Shown here: positions 1-5,180 of the stretch, piece by piece
Layout of the letters: each line of letters begins with the position of its first letter
Position numbering within the stretch: the stretch's first letter is position 1
From: Verrucomicrobiota bacterium
GTDB lineage: Bacteria > Verrucomicrobiota > Verrucomicrobiia > Opitutales > Opitutaceae
NCBI GenBank assembly: GCA_023443985.1
Contig: JAEZSJ010000404.1
Span: forward strand, 1 to 5,180
Length of the DNA: 5,180 nucleotides
Direction: 5' to 3'
The notes under the pieces: generated by a model
Told to the model about the DNA's origin: nothing
The model's input: the letters and a program-made list of their open reading frames with translations, nothing else
Databases searched by the model: none
Position numbers and translations under genes: made by a program

Positions 1-161
1 TCCTCGAGCACCTCGACGGGGATGACGAGGTTGTTGTCGTCGAACTTGAAGATCGACTGGGGGTCGTGCAGGAGCACGTTCGTGTCGAGGACGAAGGTCT
101 TCGCCTTCGTGGAAACTCTGAGCCGCGGTTTGGGTTGCAGGGTCCCTTGGGGGATACTCAT
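1..161 (-). CDS. PhoH-family ATPase with N-terminal PIN domain (partial, N-terminus only)
   Basis: Only the first 53 codons are visible; the gene runs off the left edge. The peptide begins MSIPQGTLQP, has a short basic lead, then enters a PIN-type nuclease fold with the motif KTFVLDTNVLLHDP (residues 21-34). Asp26 is the expected first metal-binding acidic residue of the PIN active site. The following stretch, SIFKFDDNNLVIPVEVLE (36-53), is typical of the PhoH2/YlaK type, where the PIN domain precedes a PhoH P-loop ATPase of roughly 440 residues in total. Characterised PhoH2 proteins couple ATP-dependent RNA unwinding to RNA cleavage in the cytoplasm; that role is family knowledge, because the ATPase half is outside the window. 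The ATG at 161 is chosen because it is the only ATG in frame and lies just ahead of the PIN motif. No Shine-Dalgarno motif precedes it. The gene is divergent from the cyclophilin gene. A stand-alone PIN toxin is possible but less likely given the motif match. Confidence 0.82.
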   Translation of the reverse strand, partial: MSIPQGTLQPKPRLRVSTKAKTFVLDTNVLLHDPQSIFKFDDNNLVIPVEVLE

Positions 162-362
162 CGGCTGTGAGTAAGTTGTGAGCAAGTGAATGGCCGCGCG
201 CCGGACGCGCGTCGATGCAATTCAGGGAGACTGGGGGAATTTTCCCGAAAACTCCGCATGCCTGCGTCCGTGCAGGATCCGGGCCGGCGGCACGGCTTTC
301 CGCCGGTGCGTGGCGCGATTCGGCCTTGCGCGGGGAAACAGCCGACGCTTGCCTCGCCCGCC
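162..362. other. Divergent intergenic region between phoH-like and cyclophilin genes
   Basis: About 200 bp separate two divergently transcribed genes, so both promoters should lie here, but I could not place convincing -35/-10 pairs on either strand. Visible structure: an 11-bp tandem direct repeat at 166-187 (separate entry); a GC-only inverted repeat at 195-211 with CGCGCG arms and a 5-nt loop; and GGGAATTTTCCC at 235-246, whose GGGAA and TTCCC arms are complementary around TT. The last lies in the only A/T-rich patch of the region (about 238-252). None is followed by a T-run, so these are not terminators. The cyclophilin frame stays open back to a GTG at 186, but the encoded extension is Arg/Pro/Gly-rich and resembles no cyclophilin N-terminus. 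Confidence 0.5.
166..187. repeat. 11-bp tandem direct repeat next to the phoH-like start codon
   Basis: Two adjacent 11-bp units, TGTGAGTAAGT (166-176) and TGTGAGCAAGT (177-187), differ at a single position (T172 versus C183). The repeat ends 4 bp upstream of the phoH-like ATG on the opposite strand and lies about 175 bp upstream of the cyclophilin ATG. An 11-bp period places both copies on nearly the same face of the helix, the usual geometry of a tandem operator. The Pho box of proteobacteria also consists of 11-bp direct repeats with a CTGT core, but here the orientation points away from the phoH-like gene and the fifth base is G, not C. A regulatory role is inference; chance duplication is a real alternative. 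Confidence 0.35.
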
Positions 363-869
363 ATGTCGTCCACCACCACCAAGGAATACGCCGTGATCAG
401 CACCGACCACGGCGACATCAAGATCGAGTTCTGGCCCGAGGTCGCGCCGAAGACCGTCGAGAACTTCAAGAAGCTCGCCGGCGAGGGCTTCTACGACGGC
501 ACGGCGTTCCACCGCGTGATCAAGGGCTTCATGATCCAGGGCGGCTGCCCGAACACGAAGGCCGGCGCACAGGGCATCCCCGGCACCGGCGATCCGGGCT
601 ACAAGGTGAAGGCCGAGTTCAACGACCGCCCGCACGTGCGCGGCGTGATCTCCATGGCCCGTGCCCAACACCCGGATTCAGCCGGCTGCCAGTTCTTCAT
701 CTGCCACGGCAACGCCACCTTCCTCGACCGCCAGTACACGGCCTTCGGCCAGCTCGTCGGCGGCGACGATGTCCTCGAGAAGATCGCCACCTGCGCGACC
801 TCCGGTCCCGAGCGCAGCACGCCCAACTCCCGCCAGGGCGTGAAGTCCGTCAAGATCGTCGCCGAATAA
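363..869 (+). CDS. Cytoplasmic cyclophilin-type peptidylprolyl cis-trans isomerase
   Basis: The 168-residue protein is a single cyclophilin domain that catalyses cis-trans isomerisation of Xaa-Pro bonds during folding. The signature AFHRVIKGFMIQGG (residues 48-61) carries catalytic Arg51, with Phe56 and Gln59 at the positions equivalent to human CypA Phe60 and Gln63. The second half of the pocket is SAGCQFFICHGNATFLD (106-122), with Gln110 and Phe112, then YTAFGQLVGG (125-134). The position of CypA Trp121 is Phe120, as often in bacterial cyclophilins, which predicts weak cyclosporin binding. There is no signal peptide or lipobox, so it should be cytosolic, like E. coli PpiB (about the same length). 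The ATG at 363 gives a family-length protein whose beta-strand begins at residue 8 (EYAVIST). The frame is open upstream to a GTG at 186, but those 59 residues look non-coding. No Shine-Dalgarno motif is seen. Transcription appears to end at the hairpin starting 28 bp after the stop. Confidence 0.95.
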   Translation: MSSTTTKEYAVISTDHGDIKIEFWPEVAPKTVENFKKLAGEGFYDGTAFHRVIKGFMIQGGCPNTKAGAQGIPGTGDPGYKVKAEFNDRPHVRGVISMARAQHPDSAGCQFFICHGNATFLDRQYTAFGQLVGGDDVLEKIATCATSGPERSTPNSRQGVKSVKIVAE

Positions 870-897
870 TCGACACGACTCGGACTCCCCTCCTCCG

Positions 898-924
898 GGC
901 GCCGCCGACCAGCGGCGCCTTTTT
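898..924 (+). terminator. Rho-independent terminator of the cyclophilin gene
   Basis: An 8-bp perfect GC stem (GGCGCCGC at 898-905 with GCGGCGCC at 912-919) closes a 6-nt loop (CGACCA) and is followed directly by TTTTT (920-924). It starts 28 bp after the cyclophilin stop. On the opposite strand the stem is followed by a purine-rich run, not T residues, so it should act only on plus-strand transcripts. It would stop cyclophilin transcription before it enters the convergent aminotransferase gene, whose stop codon is at 956-958. Confidence 0.9.
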
Positions 925-955
925 CGTGACCGGAGATCGCGGCACGCCGGTATTC

Positions 956-2218
956 TCAGTGCGCCGCCGCCACCGCGCAGAATCGCCGCGCCGCCTCGCG
1001 CAACTCGGTCTCCCCGAGCACGCCGAAGGACAGCCGGGCGGTGTTCCGCAGCGGTGCATCGCCGAAGCACAGCTCTCCCGGCACGTAGAGCACGCCGGCA
1101 TCCAGACACGCGCGGCAGAACGCCGAATCGATCCCGAGGTCCAGCGCCTCGGGCGCCGTGAGCCAGAGGTAGAGACCACCGGCGGGCGGGGTCCAGCGCC
1201 ACCCGCGCGCCGCCAGGCCGCCGGCCCGGAGCGCCTCGTGCAACACCTGCATCTTGCGCGCGTACGCCGGCCGCAGGCGGGCCAGATGGGCGTCGAACGT
1301 GCCGTCGGCGAGCACCCGTTCGAGCACCGCCTGGTTGAGGTTGGCTGTACCGAAATCGTGGGTACCCTTCGCGTGCAGCAACCGCCCGAGCCAGGCCGGC
1401 TCCGTGCAGCACCCGTAGCCGACCTTCAGCCCGGTCGCGAACGGCTTGGTGAGCGTGCCGGCGTAGAGGCGCGGGAACGCGCGCCACTCCTCGAGCGCGA
1501 GCACGCTGGGTGCGCCGGCCCCGCCGTCGAACGCCATCTGCCGGTAGGCCGCGTCCTCGATCGTCGGCAGGAGCAGCCCGCGGCCGGCGAGCGTGCGGGC
1601 GAGCAGGCGTTTCTCCTCCACCGCGAGCGAACGCCCCGTCGGGTTCGAGAAGTAGCCGACGAAGTAGACGGCCTTCAGTCGCGTGGCCGAGCCGTCGCGC
1701 TGCATCCCGGCGAGCAACGCGTCCAGCGCCGCGCCATCGAGCCGCCCGGCCGGATCGACCGGCAACGACCGCGCCTCGATGCCGAGGCCGCGCAACAGCT
1801 CGAGAAACACGAAGTAGCTCGGGCGATCGACGAGCACGATGTCGCCCGGTTCGCACAGCACCTGCATCGCGAGGTAGAGCGCCTGCTGCGATCCGTTCGT
1901 GACGAGCACGTCCGCCGGATCGACACGGCCGGGCCCCCACCCCTCCTCGCGCGCGATCCGTTCCGCGATCGCGCTGCGCAGGCCGGGCCGCCCCTGGTTC
2001 GTCCCGTACTGCAGCGGCTCCGGCGAGGCTCCGGCCGCGGCGAGCGCGGCGACCGCGCTCCCGAACGCCGCCAGCGGCAGCGTCGCGTTGTCGGTGAACC
2101 CGACCGCGAGCGACAACAGCCCCGGGGTTTCCAGCGCGGCATTCATCAGCCGCGCGATGACCGGCGGCGTGGCGCGGCGGCCCAGGGCGGAGAACGGGAT
2201 CGGGCGGGAATCGTTCAT
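956..2218 (-). CDS. PLP-dependent aminotransferase, class I/II (fold type I)
   Basis: The 420-residue protein is full length for aminotransferase class I/II, close to the LysN (2-aminoadipate aminotransferase) and MocR catalytic-domain group. Landmarks in order: LQYGTNQGRPGLR (69-81), substrate-side Tyr71; VLVTNGSQQAL (104-114), cofactor phosphate binding; NPTG (192-195), with Asn192 contacting the PLP ring; IEDAAY (220-225), with Asp222 expected to pair with the pyridine nitrogen; GTLTKPFATGLKVGY (254-268), with Lys258 as the Schiff-base lysine; and RLSF (395-398), with Arg395 expected to bind the substrate carboxylate. Two departures from the common pattern are visible: the phosphate-clamp Arg of the usual GLRxGY motif is Lys265, and the usual EDDPY is EDAAY. 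There is no N-terminal GntR-type domain or signal peptide, so it should be a cytosolic enzyme. The amino-donor specificity cannot be read from the sequence, and no biosynthetic gene lies alongside. ATG at 2218 is the natural start; no Shine-Dalgarno motif precedes it. Confidence 0.92.
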   Translation of the reverse strand: MNDSRPIPFSALGRRATPPVIARLMNAALETPGLLSLAVGFTDNATLPLAAFGSAVAALAAAGASPEPLQYGTNQGRPGLRSAIAERIAREEGWGPGRVDPADVLVTNGSQQALYLAMQVLCEPGDIVLVDRPSYFVFLELLRGLGIEARSLPVDPAGRLDGAALDALLAGMQRDGSATRLKAVYFVGYFSNPTGRSLAVEEKRLLARTLAGRGLLLPTIEDAAYRQMAFDGGAGAPSVLALEEWRAFPRLYAGTLTKPFATGLKVGYGCCTEPAWLGRLLHAKGTHDFGTANLNQAVLERVLADGTFDAHLARLRPAYARKMQVLHEALRAGGLAARGWRWTPPAGGLYLWLTAPEALDLGIDSAFCRACLDAGVLYVPGELCFGDAPLRNTARLSFGVLGETELREAARRFCAVAAAH

Positions 2219-2418
2219 GGAACTGCAACGCCATGCCCCAACCCTCCGCCCCGCTCAATGCGAAGTTTCGCGACCGATCGCGCAGCGGAACCGCCCCGGC
2301 GGCGACCGCCTCGGCTCTTCTTACGCCTTTTTGCCAACTTCCCCGCGAAAACGCGGGCAACGTCCGCTTGCCGCGGCCGAGCGTTTCTCCTTCACTCCGG
2401 CTCCCAGCCGCCCCTCAG
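2219..2418. promoter_or_regulatory. Divergent intergenic region between aminotransferase and receiver-kinase genes
   Basis: This 200-bp gap separates divergently transcribed genes and must hold both promoters unless one or both are far away, but no clear -35/-10 pair could be placed. It contains a perfect inverted repeat at 2269-2282 (CGCGA, CCGA loop, TCGCG) and a stronger hairpin at 2342-2357 (separate entry), next to a pyrimidine-rich patch around 2317-2340. The receiver-kinase frame is open back to an ATG at 2233, but the receiver fold only begins after the ATG at 2419, and the residues encoded before it are low-complexity Ala/Pro/Arg/Ser. I see no small gene. Confidence 0.45.
2342..2357. 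repeat. Perfect inverted repeat with AAAA loop upstream of the receiver-kinase gene
   Basis: CCCGCG (2342-2347) and CGCGGG (2352-2357) form a 6-bp all-GC stem around AAAA. It lies 62 bp ahead of the receiver-kinase ATG. Neither strand has a T-run after the stem, so it is not an intrinsic terminator. It could be a 5'-leader hairpin or a dimeric operator; nothing in the sequence decides between these or excludes chance in GC-rich DNA. Confidence 0.35.
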
Positions 2419-3537
2419 ATGTCGAAGCCCAAGATCCTCGTCGTCGACGACCAGCCCGTGAACGTGCAGCTCCTCCGCCGGAAGTTGGAGCGCGAAGGCA
2501 TGGAGGTGCTGTCGACCAATCGCGGGACCGAGGCGCTCCAGATTTCCCTCAGCCAGATGCCGGACCTCATCCTGCTCGATGTGATGATGCCCGACATGAA
2601 CGGCTTCGAGGTCTGCCACCGGCTCAAGCAGTCCGTGGCCACCCGCTCGATCCCGGTGATCTTCATCACCGCGCGCACCTCCAAGGAGAGCAAACTCGAG
2701 GGCCTCAACGTCGGCGCGGTCGACTACATCACCAAACCGATCGACCTCGACGAGACGGTCGCGCGCGTGCAGACGCAGCTGCGCTTCGTCTCGATGAATC
2801 GCGAGCTGCTCGTGCTCCAGCGCCGTCTCGCGGAGGCGCGCCGCTCCGCCAGCGTGGGCGCGATCACCCAGGGCATCTCCCACAACCTGAACAACCTGCT
2901 CGGCGTCGTCATCGGGTATCTCGACCTGATCAAGACCTACTACGACAAGCCCGAGCTGGTGAAGAAGAACGCCGAGGCCGTCGACCAGGCGATCAACCGC
3001 ATCGTCAACATCCTGCGCCAGCTCAGCACGGTCGCGATCAAGTCGCGTTTCTCCGTCTCGCAGACGCAGCTCCAGAAGCTGCTCGAGGACGTGGTCAAAC
3101 GCTACCAGACCGAGTTCAAGATCGGCGAGGCGGTCACCATCGAGAACCCGCTCGGCGACCTCGACTTCAACACCAGCGTCGAGGTGATGGAGGAGGCGCT
3201 CTCCAAGCTGCTCATCAACGCGTGGGAGTCCTACGGCGACGACCACAAGGGCCCGCGGCCGATCACGATCCAGACCGCGCTCAACCCCGAGCATCCCGAC
3301 GGCGAGATGGTCGAGATCCGCGTGCTCGACCAGGGCCGCGGCATCGACGCGAAGATCCGCGACCACATGTTCGAGCCGTTCACGAGCACCAAGCACACGG
3401 TCGGCGTCGGCATGGGGCTCACGGTCGCGCGACACTCCCTGCGCAGCATCGGTGGCAACGTGGAGTTGCTCGACCGGCCCGAGGGCGGCGTCTGCGCCAC
3501 CGTCCTCCACCCCCGCAACGCCGAGACGACGAGCTGA
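2419..3537 (+). CDS. Soluble receiver-histidine kinase hybrid (REC domain N-terminal, HATPase C-terminal)
   Basis: The 372-residue cytosolic two-component protein has a receiver domain at about 5-120: acidic pair Asp10/Asp11, phospho-acceptor Asp54 in LLDVMMPDMNG, Thr84, and Lys106 in TKPID. A probable coiled-coil linker (about 122-150) leads into a dimerisation helix with phospho-acceptor His155 in GISHNLNNLLG. The ATP-binding domain follows: Asn267 in the N-box LLINAWES, the G1 box DQGRGID (304-310), the F-box MFEPFTSTK (317-325) and the G2 box GVGMGL (329-334). Two canonical residues differ: the acidic residue after the phospho-His is Asn156, and the first N-box Asn is Lys263. Asn159, at the H+4 phosphatase position, is kept. 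There is no transmembrane, PAS or DNA-binding domain. The receiver is therefore probably the input, controlling the kinase, which would pass phosphate to a response regulator encoded elsewhere. ATG at 2419 is preferred over the in-frame ATG at 2233 because the receiver fold starts at residue 5. No Shine-Dalgarno motif is seen. Confidence 0.93.
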   Translation: MSKPKILVVDDQPVNVQLLRRKLEREGMEVLSTNRGTEALQISLSQMPDLILLDVMMPDMNGFEVCHRLKQSVATRSIPVIFITARTSKESKLEGLNVGAVDYITKPIDLDETVARVQTQLRFVSMNRELLVLQRRLAEARRSASVGAITQGISHNLNNLLGVVIGYLDLIKTYYDKPELVKKNAEAVDQAINRIVNILRQLSTVAIKSRFSVSQTQLQKLLEDVVKRYQTEFKIGEAVTIENPLGDLDFNTSVEVMEEALSKLLINAWESYGDDHKGPRPITIQTALNPEHPDGEMVEIRVLDQGRGIDAKIRDHMFEPFTSTKHTVGVGMGLTVARHSLRSIGGNVELLDRPEGGVCATVLHPRNAETTS

Positions 3538-3552
3538 GCCGCGTCGATTCGG

Positions 3553-3567
3553 GCGGGCGTCGCCCGC
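3553..3567. repeat. GC-rich inverted repeat after the receiver-kinase stop
   Basis: GCGGGCG, T, CGCCCGC is a perfect 15-bp inverted repeat beginning 16 bp after the receiver-kinase stop codon. As RNA it would fold as a 6-bp stem with a 3-nt loop, or a 5-bp stem with a 5-nt loop. No T-run follows on the plus strand, so it is not a standard intrinsic terminator. It may stabilise the mRNA 3' end or act with a termination factor; that is inference from position. Confidence 0.45.
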
Positions 3568-3615
3568 TCCGGCATGTGGCAACGCGGCCAAGACCTCGGC
3601 TCCATCCGCCGTCCC

Positions 3616-3652
3616 GGACTGCCGCACCGCTGGTGCGCGGCAGCCCCAGTCC
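3616..3652 (-). terminator. Possible terminator-like hairpin directly after the TPR-protein stop (no T-run)
   Basis: CTGCCG (3619-3624) pairs with CGGCAG (3638-3643), and inside it CACC (3625-3628) pairs with GGTG (3632-3635) around a GCT loop, leaving a 2-nt bulge. An alternative outer stem joins GGACTG (3616-3621) to CAGTCC (3647-3652). The structure abuts the stop codon of the minus-strand TPR protein (3653-3655) and lies in the 115-bp gap between two convergent genes. It is the best candidate for ending that transcript, but the lack of a T-run on either strand means intrinsic termination is unproven. Confidence 0.45.
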
Positions 3653-5180
3653 TCAATTGCCGGCGTCGGCCCCCAGCTCCCGGGCGGCGCGGAGATGCGC
3701 ATCGGACTCGCCCGTGCGGCCGAGCGCACGGAGGGCGCGGGCCAGCAGCAGGTGCCCCTCGGCGGAGTCGGGCGCGCGTTCGACGGCCGCGCGGAACTGC
3801 TCGGCCGCCTCCGCCATGCGCCCCTCGCTGGCCAGCACCCGGCCGTAGTAGATTGCCGAAGACACCCAGTGGGGCGCGAGCTCGATCGCGCGGGCGAGGT
3901 GCGGCAGGGCTTCACCCGCCTGGCCGGACTCGACCAGCGCGACACCCCAGTTGAACTCGGCCTCCGGCGACCGGGGATCGAGCCGGGCGGCCTCCGCGAA
4001 GGCGCGGCGGGCCTCGTCCCGGCGGCCGAGCCGTGCGAGCGCCAGCCCGCGGTTGCAGTGGGCGACGGCGTAACCGGGATTCAATTCCACGGCCCGCTCG
4101 AAGTGCGGCAGCGCCGCGGCGGGGCGGCCGAGGCGAAGCAGGTTGTCGCCCAGGTTGTTCTCGGCCGGCGCATGGTCGGGCTTGAGCCGCAGCGCGGCCT
4201 GCAGGTGGGTGATCGCCTCCTCGCTCCGCCCGGACTCGGCCAGGGCCAGGGCGAGGTTCTGGTGCGCCATCCAGCAGGCGGGGTTCCGCGCGAGCGTGGT
4301 CTCGTAGAGCGTCGTCAAGTCGCGGTACTGCCGGCTCTGCCGCCAGGTCAATGTGCCGAGCGTGCCCAGCAGGAGCGCCGCGGTCCCAAGCGCCGCCGCC
4401 CGCGGCAGACGGAGGGCGACCGCGGCCAAGCCGGCGCCCGCCAGGGCGAACAGCGCGAGGCTGGCCAGATACTGGAAATGGTCCGCCACATACGAGAACA
4501 GGAACGGATAGACATCGAAGAAACCCAGGACGGGGAACAACGTGCCGCCGAAGAGGAGTGCGGCGGCGAGGGGGCCGCGGCGGTCCTGCCGGCGCGCAAG
4601 CCACGCCAGGCCGGCCAACACGGCAATGGCGGCGACGGGGAAGAGCCACTGCGACACCTGCGCCGCGTCCACGGCCCAGCGCGGGTAGATGAAGATCAGC
4701 TCGGCGGGCCAGAGGAGTTTGCCCACGTAGAACCAGACGACGCGGCCGGAGAGCACCAGCCGATCCAGCCCGGACAGCGCAAAATCGGCACCCTGCGCCC
4801 CGATGAGCGTCCGCTCGAAATAGGCGGTGGCCAGACCGGCGCAGGCGGCCAGGACGAACCAGGGGAGCAACGGCGGCACGTCGCGGCGGAGGTCGAGCCG
4901 GCCGCGTCGCCACCAGAACACGACCAGGAGGGCGGCGGGGAGCGTCGCGGTGACCGTCTTGGTCAGCAGCGCCAGGACGAAGAGCGCGGTCGCGGCGGCA
5001 TAGCGCGCCGGGCGCCGTTCGTCGTCGAACCGCAGGTACGCGAGCGCGGCGGCCAGATAGAGCACGGTGGAGAGGGTGTTCTTCTGTTCGGAGATCCACG
5101 CGACGGACTCGACGCACACCGGATGCAGGGTGAACAGGAGCGCGGCGCACGCGGCGCCGGGCACCGCCAGGCGCCGGAGC
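3653..5180 (-). CDS. TMTC-like polytopic membrane protein with C-terminal TPR array (partial, N-terminus missing)
   Basis: About 508 codons are visible; the frame is open to the right edge (reading LRRLA just before the VPGAACAALLF segment), so the start lies outside. Numbering from the Val at 5164: residues 1-275 are strongly hydrophobic, with about nine membrane segments (roughly 31-46, 55-70, 72-85, 99-115, 136-152, 173-190, 199-218, 231-251, 255-273). They contain motifs typical of bacterial relatives of TMTC/PMT GT-C glycosyltransferases: LHPVCVESVAWISEQKNTLS (13-32) and YVADHFQYLASL (225-236). Residues 297-500 form six consecutive 34-residue TPRs (starting at 297, 331, 365, 399, 433 and 467) with regular LNPG/LKPD/LDPR-type ends, and the protein stops three residues later. 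Eukaryotic TMTCs are ER O-mannosyltransferases; a sugar-transfer role here is inference, since the N-terminal loop that carries the catalytic acidic residues is outside the window. The TPRs probably bind protein partners or substrates. The gene is convergent with the receiver-kinase gene. Confidence 0.88.
   Translation of the reverse strand, partial: LRRLAVPGAACAALLFTLHPVCVESVAWISEQKNTLSTVLYLAAALAYLRFDDERRPARYAAATALFVLALLTKTVTATLPAALLVVFWWRRGRLDLRRDVPPLLPWFVLAACAGLATAYFERTLIGAQGADFALSGLDRLVLSGRVVWFYVGKLLWPAELIFIYPRWAVDAAQVSQWLFPVAAIAVLAGLAWLARRQDRRGPLAAALLFGGTLFPVLGFFDVYPFLFSYVADHFQYLASLALFALAGAGLAAVALRLPRAAALGTAALLLGTLGTLTWRQSRQYRDLTTLYETTLARNPACWMAHQNLALALAESGRSEEAITHLQAALRLKPDHAPAENNLGDNLLRLGRPAAALPHFERAVELNPGYAVAHCNRGLALARLGRRDEARRAFAEAARLDPRSPEAEFNWGVALVESGQAGEALPHLARAIELAPHWVSSAIYYGRVLASEGRMAEAAEQFRAAVERAPDSAEGHLLLARALRALGRTGESDAHLRAARELGADAGN

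Noticed and set aside
195..211. GC inverted repeat as a terminator
   Set aside because: There is no T-run on either strand and it lies between divergent genes, where no transcript is expected to end.
186..362. In-frame N-terminal extension of the cyclophilin from a GTG
   Set aside because: The 59 extra residues are Arg/Pro/Gly-rich, are not a signal peptide, and have no counterpart in cyclophilins of this type.
678..2360. Long minus-strand open frame (560 codons) alongside the aminotransferase
   Set aside because: Same low-complexity Arg/Gly/Ala composition; the aminotransferase frame at 956-2218 carries all the catalytic motifs.
2233..2418. In-frame N-terminal extension of the receiver-kinase from an upstream ATG
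   Set aside because: The 62 extra residues are low complexity and precede a complete receiver domain that starts naturally after the ATG at 2419.
215..2461. Long plus-strand open frame (748 codons) across the cyclophilin and aminotransferase genes
   Set aside because: The translation is Arg/Pro/Ala-rich with no recognisable domain, and it overlaps two well-supported genes in other frames. It is a typical shadow of high-GC coding DNA.
1899..3848. Plus-strand open frame of 649 codons over the receiver-kinase
   Set aside because: No domain signal and Arg/Pro-rich; the receiver and kinase motifs lie in the 2419-3537 frame.
2392..3945. Minus-strand open frame of 517 codons antisense to the receiver-kinase
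   Set aside because: Rich in Asp/Val/His/Leu/Arg, as expected for the complement of GC-rich codons; no family resemblance.
3912..5150. Second minus-strand frame inside the TPR-protein gene
   Set aside because: It overlaps the TPR protein in another frame and has Arg/Pro-rich shadow composition; the TPR register proves the 3653-5180 frame.
5162..5164. GTG as the start codon of the TPR membrane protein
   Set aside because: The frame continues to the window edge and the protein starts mid-domain here; members of this type have more membrane segments upstream. The gene is partial.

Overview
The window is a GC-rich, densely coded bacterial stretch with five protein genes, two of them cut by the window edges. 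I see no RNA gene, mobile element or CRISPR array. The style of the proteins (a PIN-PhoH ATPase, a cytoplasmic cyclophilin with a GGCPNT loop, a TMTC-like membrane protein with a TPR tail) and the lack of Shine-Dalgarno motifs suggest a Verrucomicrobiota member, perhaps Opitutaceae. That assignment is an inference from protein flavour only.

Layout: (1) 1-161, minus strand, the N-terminus of a PIN-domain PhoH-family protein that runs off the left edge. (2) 162-362, a divergent intergenic region with an 11-bp tandem direct repeat next to the PhoH-like start. (3) 363-869, plus strand, a cytoplasmic cyclophilin-type peptidylprolyl isomerase, followed by a clear Rho-independent terminator at 898-924. 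(4) 956-2218, minus strand, a fold-type I PLP-dependent aminotransferase, convergent with the cyclophilin. (5) 2219-2418, a second divergent intergenic region with two short perfect inverted repeats. (6) 2419-3537, plus strand, a soluble signalling protein with an N-terminal receiver domain and a C-terminal histidine kinase whose H-box and N-box are atypical. (7) 3538-3652, a convergent gap with two GC-rich hairpins. (8) 3653-5180, minus strand, the C-terminal part of a polytopic membrane protein of the bacterial TMTC-like (GT-C glycosyltransferase-like) type, ending in six gap-free 34-residue TPRs.

Strands alternate gene by gene (-, +, -, +, -), so no two genes can share an operon inside the window and each appears to be transcribed alone. 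I see no pathway linking them: they cover RNA metabolism, protein folding, amino-acid metabolism, signalling and membrane or envelope function. Nothing here is convincingly a new multi-gene system. The points most worth a second look are the receiver-kinase with its altered H-box and N-box, the Lys-for-Arg change in the aminotransferase cofactor motif, the direct repeat ahead of the PhoH-like gene, and the consistent absence of Shine-Dalgarno sequences.
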